NCBI GenBank assembly: GCA_947069175.1
Contig: CAMTDV010000022.1
Location: forward strand, 37,227,476-37,291,475
DNA from: Scalesia atractyloides
Lineage: Eukaryota; Streptophyta; Magnoliopsida; Asterales; Asteraceae
Length of the DNA: 64,000 bases
Reading direction: 5' to 3'
In this document: in pieces, positions 33,933 to 44,330 of the stretch
How positions within the stretch are numbered: position 1 is the stretch's first letter
How the letters are laid out: each line of letters begins with the position of its first letter
The notes under the pieces: model-generated
Databases searched by the model: none
What the model was told of the DNA's origin: nothing
The model's input: only the letters and a program-made list of their open reading frames with translations
Program-made: the position numbers and the translations under genes

Positions 33933-34693
33933 AGGGAAAATAGATTGTTGTGAATGAAGCTTGTATTCGAGAGGTGTTTAAAGTTTACCGATGCTGCAAG
34001 TGATCCGACATTATATACCAAGGAGAAAGTGATGCTGATATTGACATAGATGAGCTATGAGGGAACTTATCCGCCATTGTTGAAGAAGATGTTCCCAGCA
34101 TATTGGAGATTATTGCACATCTTTATGCAGTGTGTATCGGAGAATAAGGGTGATTTGGATCAGCCGAACCAAGACGCAGACTTCTGCGATAGTATCTTTG
34201 GTGATGGACTGGAAATATAACTTCTCTGGTTATATTTTTGAAAATATGAAGAAGATTCTAGAGCAGTCAAAGAAGAAGATGTTTTGTTGTATCTTCGATT
34301 TATACAGCTGATTTTGGATGCACGTTACTCTAATTTGGCCAAAGATGCTTCTGATGCAAACTTGTTAAATATGAAGCCTAAGGGTCCAACTATTTTTGGA
34401 CGATGAAGAAGAATAGATCGACACTGAAGACGGTTTTTGTTGGACACATACGACTAAAGAAGTTTGGGAAGTTTTGGAGGTAATCGGTAAGGATATTCCA
34501 GCACCTAAGCTGGTGAATGCAATGGTGGCTGAAGAACATGATGTACCGGTGGTGTAGAAAGAGATTGAGATTGAAGATTTGGTTTCTGAAGCAGATACTA
34601 ATGATGAAGAAGCTCTGTTGGAATCTATTACAGAATCTGATGTTCATCCGATTCCAGAGCTACAAGAGCTTACAAACTGAGAATTTAGCAGCT
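33933..34693 (+). pseudogene. Element D post-pol ORF fragment, tandem copy 1
   Basis: Encodes the N-terminal domain in broken frames: VVNEACIREVFKVYR-type text, YEGTYPPLLKKMFPAYWR (about 34054) and MDWKYNFSGYIFENMKK. A missing AGT near 34117 and other indels distinguish it from copies 2 and 3. It is cut at the CTCAT junction and fused to the end of element A. Confidence 0.75.
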
Positions 34694-34876
34694 CATCGCT
34701 AAGAAGCTTTTAGTTTGGCAACACGTATAATCTGCTCCTCCTACAGACCAAACGCCGATATCATCTCGTAGGCCACTGAAACATTTATTTGGACGATAAA
34801 TGTCAAATATTTTTGAAGAATTTTGAAGAAATTTTTGAAGACTATCCAAGACTGCGGCAACATCCAAGGGGGAGTT

Positions 34877-35223
34877 TGTTGGTGCATAATGTCTATTGCC
34901 TACGTCTAGGATATGTCGGTTGTGTATATAGGGCTTAGATTTGTCAATTTTATATGTATATTTAATGGTTCGTACGAGTGACACCTGTCACTCGTACGAG
35001 GCACCGCTCGCACGAGCCAACAACCTCACTCCTATGCAAGCCATGTTGGCCTATATATAGTGGAGCTTGAGTGTTGTGTTGTTAGTTGTTGGTGTGTAAC
35101 TACGGTGAAGTCCTGTCCATTTGTTTACTCGTCTGTAACTTTCACGTTTATTAATATACGAAGTAAAGGCATTTAAGCAGCATACTTGATTGTTTGTTTG
35201 TCTAACTTGCTAGCAATGAATTC
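34877..35223 (+). repeat. Copia LTR copy 2 in the tandem array
   Basis: Same limits as copy 1 (TGTTGG to GAATTC), preceded by the same polypurine tract. It arose by duplication of the locus and not by a new insertion, since both flanks are repeated too. Confidence 0.85.
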
Positions 35224-35986
35224 GGGGAAAATAGATTGTTGTGAATGAAGCTTGTATTCGAGAGGTGTTGAAGTTTACCGATGCTGCAAGTGATCCGACA
35301 TTATATACCAAGGAGAAAGTGATGCTGATATTGACATAGATGAGCTATGAGGGAACTTATCCACCATTGTTGAAGAAGATGTTCCCAGCATATTGGAGAT
35401 TATTAGTGCACATCTTTATGCAGTGTGTATCGGAGAATAAGGGTGATTTGGATCAGCCGAACCAGACGCAGACTTCTGCGATAGTATCTTTGGTGATGGA
35501 CTGGAAATATAACTTCTCTGGATATATTTTTGAAAATATGAAGAAGATTCTAGAGCAGTCAAAGAAGAAGATGTTTTTGTTGTATCCTCGATTTATACAG
35601 CTGATTTTGGATGCACGTTACTCTAATTTGGCCAAAGATTCTTCTGATGCAAACTTGTTAAATATAAAGCCTGTGGGTCCAACTATTTTTAGACGATGAA
35701 GAAGAATAGATCGACAATGAAGACGGTTTTTGTTGGACACATACGATTAAAGAAGTTTGGGAAGTTTTGGGAGGTAATCGGTAAGGATATTCCAGCACCT
35801 AAGCTGGTGAATGCAATGGTGGCTGAAGAACATGATGTACCGGTGGTGTAGAAAGAGATTGAGATTGAAGATTTGGTTTCTGAAGCAGATACTAATGATG
35901 AAGAAGCTCTGTTGGAATCTATTACAGAATCTGATGTTCATCCGATTCCAGAGCTACAAGAGCTTACTACTGAGAATTTAGCAGCT
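35224..35986 (+). pseudogene. Element D post-pol ORF fragment, tandem copy 2
   Basis: Contains a 119-codon open frame (35340-35699) with YEGTYPPLLKKMFPAYWR, LLVHIFMQCVSENKGD, VMDWKYNFSGYIFENMKK and MFLLYPRFIQLILDARYS. Upstream, VVNEACIREVLKFTDAAS reads in frame but is interrupted by TAG codons. This is the same longin-like N-terminal domain as at 19059 and 48763. Confidence 0.78.
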
Positions 35987-36169
35987 CATCGCTAAGAAGC
36001 TTTTAGTTTGGCAACACGTATAATCTGCTCCTCCTACAGACCAAACGCCGATATCATCTCGCAGGCCACTGAAACATTTATTTGGACGATAAATGTCAAA
36101 CATTTTTGAAGAATTTTGAAGAAATTTTTGAAGACTATCCAAGACTGCGGCAACATCCAAGGGGGAGTT

Positions 36170-36516
36170 TGTTGGTGCATAATGTCTATTGCCTACGTCT
36201 AGGATATGTCGGTTGTGTATATAGGGCTTAGATTTGTCAATTTTATATGTATATTTAATGGTTCGTACGAGTGACACCTGTCACTCGTACGAGGCACCGC
36301 TCGCACGAGCAAACAACCTCACTCCTATGCAAGCCATGTTGGCCTATATATAGTGGAGCTTGAGTGTTGTGTTGTTAGTTGTTGGTGTGTAACTACGGTG
36401 AAGTCCTGTCCATTTGTTTACTCGTCTGTAACTTTCACGTTTATTAATATACGAAGTAAAGGCATTTAAGCAGCATACTTGATTGTTTGTTTGTCTAACT
36501 TGCTAGCAATGAATTC
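36170..36516 (+). repeat. Copia LTR copy 3 in the tandem array
   Basis: Nearly identical to copy 2. The sequence downstream continues past the repeated part into the rest of the element D post-pol ORF. Confidence 0.85.
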
Positions 36517-38598
36517 AGGGAAAATAGATTGTTGTGAATGAAGCTTGTATTCGAGAGGTGTTGAAGTTTACCGATGCTGCAAGTGATCCGACATTATATA
36601 CCAAGGAGAAAGTGATGCTGATATTGACATAGATGAGCTATGAGGGAACTTATCCACCATTGTTGAAGAAGATGTTCCCAGCATATTGGAGATTATTAGT
36701 GCACATCTTTATGCAGTGTGTATCGGAGAATAAGGGTGATTTGGATCAGCCGAACCAGACGCAGACTTCTGCGATAGTATCTTTGGTGATGGACTGGAAA
36801 TATAACTTCTCTGGATATATTTTTGAAAATATGAAGAAGATTCTAGAGCAGTCAAAGAAGAAGATGTTTTTGTTGTATCCTCGATTTATACAGCTGATTT
36901 TGGATGCACGTTACTCTAATTTGGCCAAAGATGCTTCTGATGCAAACTTGTTAATATAAAGCCTGTGGGTCCAACTATTTTTAGACGATGAAGAAGAATA
37001 GATCGACACTGAAGACGGTTTTTGTTGGACACATACGATTAAAGAAGTTTGGGAAGTTTTGGGAGGTAATCGGTAAGGATATTCCAGCACCTAAGCTGGT
37101 GAATGCAATGGTGGCTGAAGAACATGATGTACCGGTGGTGTAGAAAGAGATTGAGATTGAAGATTTGGTTTCTGAAGCAGATACTAATGATGAAGAAGCT
37201 CTGTTGGAATCTATTACAGAATCTGATGTTCATCCGATTCCAGAGCTACAAGAGCTTACTACTGAGAATTTAGTAGCTCATATTGCACCTCTGAAGGAGA
37301 TTCAGGAGCAGCAAGGGAATCCTCCTCTTGTGTTGCCTCATTCTGATATTCGGTTACTAAAGCTGTTATAGATGAAGATGTTGAGGAAGAAGAAGTACCA
37401 TTATTGAAAAGATGACGAACAGAAGCAAACAAAGAACCCATTCATACAAAAGCCAAGATACAAACCGAAGTTCATATTGATGATACTACAGAAGAACCGA
37501 TTACTGCTACATCCTTGGTCACTGTATCTTTGACTGATAATTCTATTGTTGAGCCTATTACTACTGAAGAACCGACAGCTCCTCTCGTTGTTACTCAATC
37601 TACTGTCCTGTCCATTCCAGCTGATTCTGTGTCAGAGATGATGGATATTGGTGGTGGTAGTGGTAGTTCCGTAGGTGCTAGAGGATTAGGGGCTGGTGGT
37701 AGTGGTTCTAGTGGTCTTCAGGGTGAAGATTTGGAGTATGTGAGACGGTCTGAGAAAAGAGCATTTGAATTCAGGGGGTTGATAGTGATGAGGAAGATGT
37801 GGATGTAGTTGACCTGAAGAAGAGAGTGGTAGTGCTTGAGTAGGAGGTCATTCTTAAGGATGCACAGATAGCTTCGTTGCAGACTCGATTAGATGCGCGT
37901 GATCAGACACAGACCAACTTAAAGGTGATGTTTCGTGATTGATGACTATGGGTTTCGATCTGAAGGCGAAGTTGGAAAATAAATTTGGATGTGAATTCTC
38001 TGATCCGACTGATGATCCTATTAACGTTGAACACCGTCATCGAGCTGCTGAACAGAGAGAAGCTGACAGCTTAGCTGCTGAACAGCTTGCTGCTGAGCGT
38101 CAGGCTGGATTGGATGATTATCTGAGCGATCCGAAGAGAAAGTTCACTGCAAGTCAGAAAAGACAAACTGCTCAAAAGAAGAAACAGATGGTTTTGATGA
38201 AGAATGTTGATGTAAATCCGTTGGACGAGAACTTTCAGTTGAAGGATTCTACCAACCAATCTGAGAGATTTGTTATGGAGCTTGGATCGAGTTATTATAG
38301 TAAGGTTGGGAATAAGTCACGGGTGCTGAGCTGGACCTATGATCATATAAAGGGAATGTGGCTGATTGTCAGACAAGATGGTACTCGAGAATATTACTCC
38401 AAGGAGTCCCAGTTTGAGACCTGGACGAAAGTTGCATTAACTGATCTTCTAAGGGCTCCGTATACAGACACTGATACGACCGAGCGTGGTCCAGGGTGGA
38501 GATTTTTCAAGAAGCTGGAATATGAGGTAAAAATGGATTTAAAACGATGAAGACAACTGAACCGTATCTTCGGCAGCTAAAGGAGTTAGGGATGCAAG
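36517..38598 (+). pseudogene. Post-pol ORF of element D, long copy
   Basis: Tandem copy 3 supplies the N-terminal domain (36633-36959). Unlike copies 1 and 2, the sequence continues with ESDVHPIPELQELTTENL, a Gly/Ser-rich linker (GGGSGSSVGARGLGAGG, about 37650) and a 203-codon frame at 37939-38550. That frame has an Ala/Glu-rich helix (EQREADSLAAEQLAAERQ) and a domain with YDHIKGMWLIVRQDGTRE and RGPGWRFFKKLEYEVK. Elements A and C have Pro-rich linkers at this place, so D is a distinct subfamily. Element C interrupts it at 38604; the frame resumes at 52788. Confidence 0.7.
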
Positions 38599-38603
38599 GA
38601 CTG

Positions 38604-39063
38604 TGTTAGTGCATAATATCTATTGCCTACATCTAATATATGTTGTTATTGCATATAGGGCTTAAACGTCGAATGTATATATGTTATTGTTTATTTTATA
38701 TGTTTTGTAAGAAAAGCGTACGAGTGAGTTACTTGACTCGTACGAGTGACACTCTGTCACTCGTACGAGGCAGCCACTCGCACGAGTCACAGTCTCTTTA
38801 TCACACACTCCAGTGCGACTCATGTCGACCTATAAATAGATGAGTGTTGTGTCAGAGCTAAAGTGTTAGTTCAGTTGGTACCGCGAAGCCCTGCTGATTT
38901 GTTTACTTGCCTTGTACTTTGCACGTCAATCAATACATTCAGAGCAGTTAAATAGTAGATCTCACTTGTTTGTTTGTCATCCTCTCTAGCAATGAATTCC
39001 GCCTCTGCTAGCAGAGTTAGATCAGACTGGTTGCTCATCGGAGGAGCCGATCCCCCATTCACA
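38604..39063 (+). repeat. 5' LTR of element C
   Basis: TGTTAGTGCATAATATC to CCCCCATTCACA. U3 has a perfect 15-bp hairpin, 38737-38751 pairing with 38755-38769 (loop CTC), made of CTCGTACGAGTGACA and its complement. A TATAAATA box follows at 38831. Confidence 0.9.
38831..38838 (+). promoter_or_regulatory. TATA box of the element C LTR
   Basis: TATAAATA lies 62 bp downstream of the hairpin. The 3' LTR has the same box at 52552. Confidence 0.65.
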
Positions 39064-39065
39064 AG

Positions 39066-39078
39066 TGGTATCAGAGCC
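39066..39078 (+). other. PBS of element C
   Basis: TGGTATCAGAGCC, the tRNA-iMet type, lies two bases after the LTR end. Confidence 0.85.
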
Positions 39079-39694
39079 TTGAGGCTTGATCTGCTGAAAA
39101 ACGTCAAGTTTCTGCAGGCTACCAACTGTTTCAGATCGGATTCACTGTTCCAGCTTTCTACTTCTACATTTCTCCCTAACTAATCTCGGATTTGGACGAA
39201 ATTATGGACAATTTGGATTAGGATTCTAGGATATCATGTTAAAATCAATTCTAAACAATCCTTAACAATTTCAGATCTAAAATCGAGCTTAATCATGTCA
39301 AAATTGTTAAAATTCATCCGTTTTGTGACCTAAGTTGTTTCGTACGGGTAGAGAGACCACTCGCACGAATGATTGTCTGAACAAGTTAATTCATTCGTAT
39401 GACCGAGTAATCAGAAAATCTTAAAATTTACAAGTTAAACATTTAAATATGTGATTCACACGAATTATGCACTCGTACGAGCAAATCATTCGTACGAGGG
39501 AACTGTTTATTCGTACGAGTTATTTCTTTGTTCGCACGAGTAGCTAGCTTGTTTTAATCACCTTGTCCGCATGGGTATCTAAGTCGTACGAACAGATCTT
39601 GGTCGCTCTAACTGTTTTTGTCATTCGCACGGAGAAAGTTTTACTATTCTAATTAGTTTTTCGGAAAGTGTGTTTCTAAATTTTTTTCAGAAAA
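39079..39694 (+). promoter_or_regulatory. Element C leader with dispersed CGTACG palindromes
   Basis: Non-coding leader between PBS and gag. Variants of CTCGTACGAG occur at about 39472, 39489 (ATTCGTACGAGG) and 39512 (ATTCGTACGAGT), with weaker forms near 39339, 39360, 39530 and 39583. It ends in TTTTTTTCAG, acceptor-like, five bases before the gag ATG. Confidence 0.6.
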
Positions 39695-41521
39695 ATGGCA
39701 TAAGAATTCTATAACGCGTTTGATACCTCAGCAGTCACAACTACTGCAGCATAAAACATGAACCTCGAAAACGAAATGGGTACTTTGACGAAACCGCCAA
39801 AGTTGATGAACCTCGAAGACTTCGATAGTTGGATCGAACGTTTCATGAATTGGGTTCAGGCAAATCATTTTACCTGTTGGTTTGCTATCGAAGAAAAGTA
39901 TCAGTCTCCCGTTGGTGAAAATGGTCTCGAAAAGACACTGGCTCAACTTTCTGATTTTGAAAGAGAGAAGTTTATTAATGAGAAGAAAATGATGAACATT
40001 CTCCAACAATCCATCAAAGAGGACAACTGGCGTTATTACAACATGATGATGACGCACAATCATTGTGGAATGCTCTTCGATTGAAGTTCCAGGGTAGTGC
40101 ACAATTACGAAAGAGCAAAAGGGCGTTGTTGAGTAAAGAATTTGACATCTTTACGTTCATCAAAGGAGAGATGGTTAAACAGCTGATTGAAAGATACTGT
40201 CAGTGCAAATGAAGCGAATAGGAATCATAAAGACGAACGAAGAACTTGTTGATAAACTCGTTAATTCCTTACCACAAGGCGAATGGTCTACCTATTTGAC
40301 CATGTTGAAGAATGGAACTGAATATGATAATCTCTCATTACCACGTTTCATTGAGAGATTGGAGGGACATGAGCTTGAAATACAGAAGATGGTGAAGAAC
40401 AAGAACGTTCAAGTGCAACAAGATGTTAATCTTTACTTCAAGAATAGTTCTGCCGCTCAAATACAATCTCCGAAGATCCAGACTGCCTTTAATCCTTACA
40501 ACACACCAAGCCCACCGTCAAATCAAAACAGTAGGTTTCAATCATTTGTAACGGTCAATCCAAACACGTCTCAAAGCCCACAGTCATCATATGGATCGAG
40601 CAATCCCCAACTCAACCAGACCAATCAATCAAATCCCCTCAGAGGGTACTACAGTGCAATATCATTGTCGATTTCCAGAATGCACAAAACTTTGATGAGA
40701 AAACCGCTAAGCAGTATATGTCACTATTAGCATCGGTTCTCGAATCTTATGACAGTCTTGTAGCAGGAAGGATTGGAAATTCTGAAATGACCAGAGAGGA
40801 CTATGATCAGATTGATCCAGTAGAGATGGAGTTAATCGACATAAAGTGGTGTATAGCATCTACTGTTCGACGCGCACAACGCTTCATGGAAATTACGGGA
40901 AAAGAGAACTTGGGAGGTCTGGATGGAAAACTTGGATTTGATAAATCCAAAGTTACTTGTTTCAAGTGTCGGGAAAAGGGTCATTTTAAACATGAATGAC
41001 CAAACAGAGAAGCTCAGGGTAATTAGAACCCATTTGCCGATGACTACTACAAGAAGGCTATCTACCACCGTCCTCAACCAAGAACTCGCATGGTGCAGAT
41101 CGAAGATAGACAGCCAGAGACTAAAGACAAAGCGCTAGTGGTAACTCAAGAAGAAGAGGGCTTTAACTAGAACAAATGCATTTCCAAGAATGAGAGTTTG
41201 GCTTTGGTTGCTGAGATAATCAAAGAACCTGAAGAAGAATCAGAGGTATCTTTTGATGAGGCACAAGAAGATGATTATTACTATCACACGTCATCAGAAG
41301 AGGAGGAACTCTTAAACAATGTGTTTAAACACCTCATGCCTAACGATATGTTGAAAACTTTTGCAGGTTACTTTGGACCAAGTCATCGATCATCTTGCGA
41401 AGAACAGAAGACGCCTGATGTTGAACAGAAAGTTGATGAACAGAAGGAGAAATTGGCTAATGAGACTAACAAAGCATGCATGGCAAACATTAACGAGGTA
41501 AATGAGTCCAAATTGAGCCTG
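39695..41521 (+). pseudogene. gag: Gag of element C
   Basis: The start is taken at ATG 39695 because homologous-looking text begins there; TAA at codons 3 and 20 replaces probable CAA. Then come PPKLMNLEDFDSWIERFMNW, FEREKFINEKKMMNILQQSI, ELVDKLVNSLPQGEWSTYL and FIERLEGHELEIQKM, the SIRE-type gag core. The zinc knuckle CFKCREKGHFKHE ends in TGA (40997), replacing the last Cys. An acidic, probably coiled tail (EEESEVSFDEAQEDDYYY) runs to 41521. Confidence 0.83.
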
Positions 41522-43056
41522 TAGTAGACAAACCATGTTTAAAATGTGCTGAGCCATGCAATGAATGTGTTGTAACTGACACACGATATACTGAGCTCAA
41601 AAGTTTAACAGACAATTTGTCGAGTGATTTTAAATCAATTAAAGAAGCGTACGACAAATTGATAGACCTGTTAAACAATATGAAAAAGCACTTAGAGAAA
41701 ATGATGGGACTCTTTCTGTGCTCAAAGCGACAGTAATAGACAAGCAAATGGCCATTGATATTCACTTAAACACTATCGCTGAGCTAAAGAGTGAGCTTGA
41801 GAAGGTAAGAATCAAAACTGAACGGTTAACAAGTTGTTAGTCAGTTATTCAACAAGCTCTTACGTCATTGATCACATTTTACCAAAGATTGAACATAAAG
41901 AAGAATAGAAAAGGTTGAAAACAAGAGTGTAAGTTATGATCATGTTCCACCCCTATGTGGAATAGTTATGCTTGTAAAAAGCTATCAGGGGTGGAAAAGG
42001 CGCCCAATCTAAAACTGAAAACTGAACAATCAAACGAGCTTCCTACAAACATCAATATAACTTACACAACATCTGAAACCGAATGTGACTCTGAGGTGGT
42101 TAAAACAGTGGTCGAAAATGTTTTAAAAAGTGAATCTGACAAGTCTGAATTTGATGTTGAAACATCGAAAGATAGTTTAAACAATGATCCAAACATCATA
42201 GTTTATAAAATGCATGGATCTGATAAACTATTTTCTGATGAGGACTTTCCCATCCAGAACGTGAATATGGATCGTGTTGATAAATTGTTCAAGCTTGTGG
42301 AGGTAAGTCATGCTAATTTAGATAACACAATGTATCATTCTACTCTAAATCAAAACGTGACAACCGACCCTAAGTAGTATAAAAATAGTGATTATCTTGA
42401 GAATAGAGGGCAGGGTTGGGTTTCCAAAAGTGAAGAATGAACAATAAGTTCCAAAAACTAAACTTTACAAAGAAAATCAATTTTGTCTTTGGAACAACAA
42501 CAGAAAAGGAGAAAGAAATCATCAGAACACAATCGATTGATGATTTCAAGAAAGAGAAAGAGAATAGGAAACAAGTTTTGGAATCTCCTGTTTGAAAGGA
42601 CAGTAGGACGTCTTACAAATGTCAAAATGTTGGGCACATTGCAAGATATTGCTCATAAGAATCTCCAAAACCTGTTTCTCATTCTAAAAAGTTCACCAAG
42701 GATGAGAAACCGAAGGCACCTATGATTGCTCCAAAGCAAATTTTGAAAAGAACCAACGAAGCCTATAAAAATGTTAAACCATTTCTTCAACATCCTTCTA
42801 AATTTGAAATTGGTGAAACATCAACTAAATATTTTCAAATGGATCCTAAATTTTATGCTAAAAAGGCAAATTTGAAAATGCAAACATCGGTGGAAAAAGT
42901 AAAACCATCCATGGTAGAACCGAAACCTTCTGTTCCATACAAAACCGAGCCTAAAAAGAACGTCAAAAACAAAGTAGGTCCGAAATTTGACATTCGAAAC
43001 CCACCCAAGACCAAACAGGCTTGGGTTTCTTTGTATAAATAGTTTCTTTCGCATGT
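41522..43056 (+). pseudogene. Gag-to-protease linker of element C
   Basis: Broken frames encode charged, Lys/Glu/Ser-rich text (for example SDKSEFDVETSKDSLNNDP at about 42135). At 42722-43042 it encodes YKTEPKKNVKNKVGPKF and PKTKQAWVSLYK. No catalytic motif. Such a long variable linker before protease is usual in this lineage. Confidence 0.6.
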
Positions 43057-43450
43057 GTGCAGGGACTCCCGCGATCGATAACGTCTAAATGGATAATGGA
43101 TAGTGGAGCTTCCAGGCACATGACATGGATGGTTGCGTTGTTACACGACGTTAAAGCTATCCGCGGAGGGTATGTAGCTTTTGCCGGAACGCAACGAGGA
43201 AGGATTGTCGGTGAAGGAATTCTCACGAATGAAGTTGTCTCGTTTGATAAAGTGAACTACATCGTAGAACTTGAGAACAATCTACTCGCATTTCGCAGAT
43301 TTGTGACAAGAAATTCACAACGCACTTCGATGATAAAGAATGCTTGGTCTTAAAGCCAGGTTTCAAGATTCCGGAGGAATGGTTTCTCATGCGAGCTCCA
43401 AGAGAAAACGATTTGTATGTTCTTGATATGAGCATCACTTCTACAACATA
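43057..43450 (+). pseudogene. Protease of element C
   Basis: The copia protease motif WIMDSGASRHMT is at about 43090, followed by GGYVAFAGTQRGRIVGEG and FDKVNYIVELENNLL. A frameshift near 43290 moves the ending (DNLLSISQIC-type) to another frame. The active-site Asp-Ser-Gly is intact. Confidence 0.85.
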
Positions 43451-43499
43451 AAAGAAAGTTCAATGCTTTGTTTCCAAAGCTACCGAGAAAGAGTCTATA

Positions 43500-44330
43500 C
43501 TATAGCATAGAAAGATGGGGCACATTCATCTGCGAAAGATGAATTATCTTGTGCATAACGACCTAGTGGAGGGTGTTAATCTGAAAATTTTCATTTATTC
43601 GATGATTGTCTGAGCTGTAAAAGGGGAAACAGCACAAGAAATCACACCCACGAAAGTTGTTGAATTCTATCAAGCTACCACTAGAGAGGCTTCATATAGA
43701 TCTTTTTGGGCCAGTAAATGTCAAAAGCATATCTGGTGATCTATATTGCCTATTCGTTACAGATGATTATTCAAGATTCTCATGGGTTTTCTTTCTGGAG
43801 AGCAAAGATGAAATGGTTCTCTTCAGAAAACTCGAAAACCTGTATCACTTGCCAATCAAGAGAATCCGCAGTGACAACGGTACAGAATTCAAGAATAATG
43901 ATGCCCGAGTTTTGCAATGAAAAGGGGATTCTTCATGAATTCAGTGTGCTTATACACCCAAAAAACGAATGCTGAACGAAAAGAATCGCACACTGATTGA
44001 GACTGCTAGAACATGCTAGCTGATTCGAAATTGCCAATCAGTTTCTGGAGTGAAGCAGTCGCGTCAGCATGTTACACCTTGAATCGTGTGTTAACAGTCA
44101 AGCCTCACAATAAGACTTGTTTCGAGTTGCTTAATCAGGGGAAGCCTAACCTTTCAGTTTTGGAACCTTTTGGATCACCGTGTACTGTATTGGACCCGAT
44201 GGTAAATTTGGTGACAAATCCTTGGAAGGATTCTTCGCGGTTATTCTACTCCTCAAAAACGTGTCTTCATGCCGAGTCTAACTAGGTTATTCTTGCATAG
44301 TATGTTGATTGTCAAAGATACTACCCAACG
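43500..44330 (+). pseudogene. Integrase of element C
   Basis: The GAG-pre-integrase zinc region shows HRKMGHIHLRKMNYLVHNDL and then CLSCKKG in a shifted frame. The core has the first Asp in LERLHIDLFGPVNVKS (about 43690), the second in IKRIRSDNGTEFKN (about 43860) and a Glu region with EKNRTLIETART (about 43976). ESF-type text SFWSEAVASACYTLNRVL follows. Several TGA/TAG codons and frameshifts are present. Confidence 0.83.

Larger units (their letters stand above)
33403..37281 (+). repeat. 1.29-kb tandem triplication covering the element A 3' LTR
   Basis: Copies run 33403-34693, 34694-35986 and 35987-37281. Each holds the last 180 bp of A, its 3' LTR (TGTTGG... to GAATTC) and the first 760 bp of the sequence downstream. 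Junctions read CTCATCGCT: the first copy starts GCATCACT and the last ends CTCATATT, so a 3-bp CAT microhomology joined them. Copies 2 and 3 differ at roughly eight positions; copy 1 differs more and has its own indels. Confidence 0.9.

Noticed and set aside
34877..36516. LTR copies 2 and 3 as separate solo LTRs
   Set aside because: Both flanks repeat along with the LTR and no target duplications surround them, so they come from segmental duplication.
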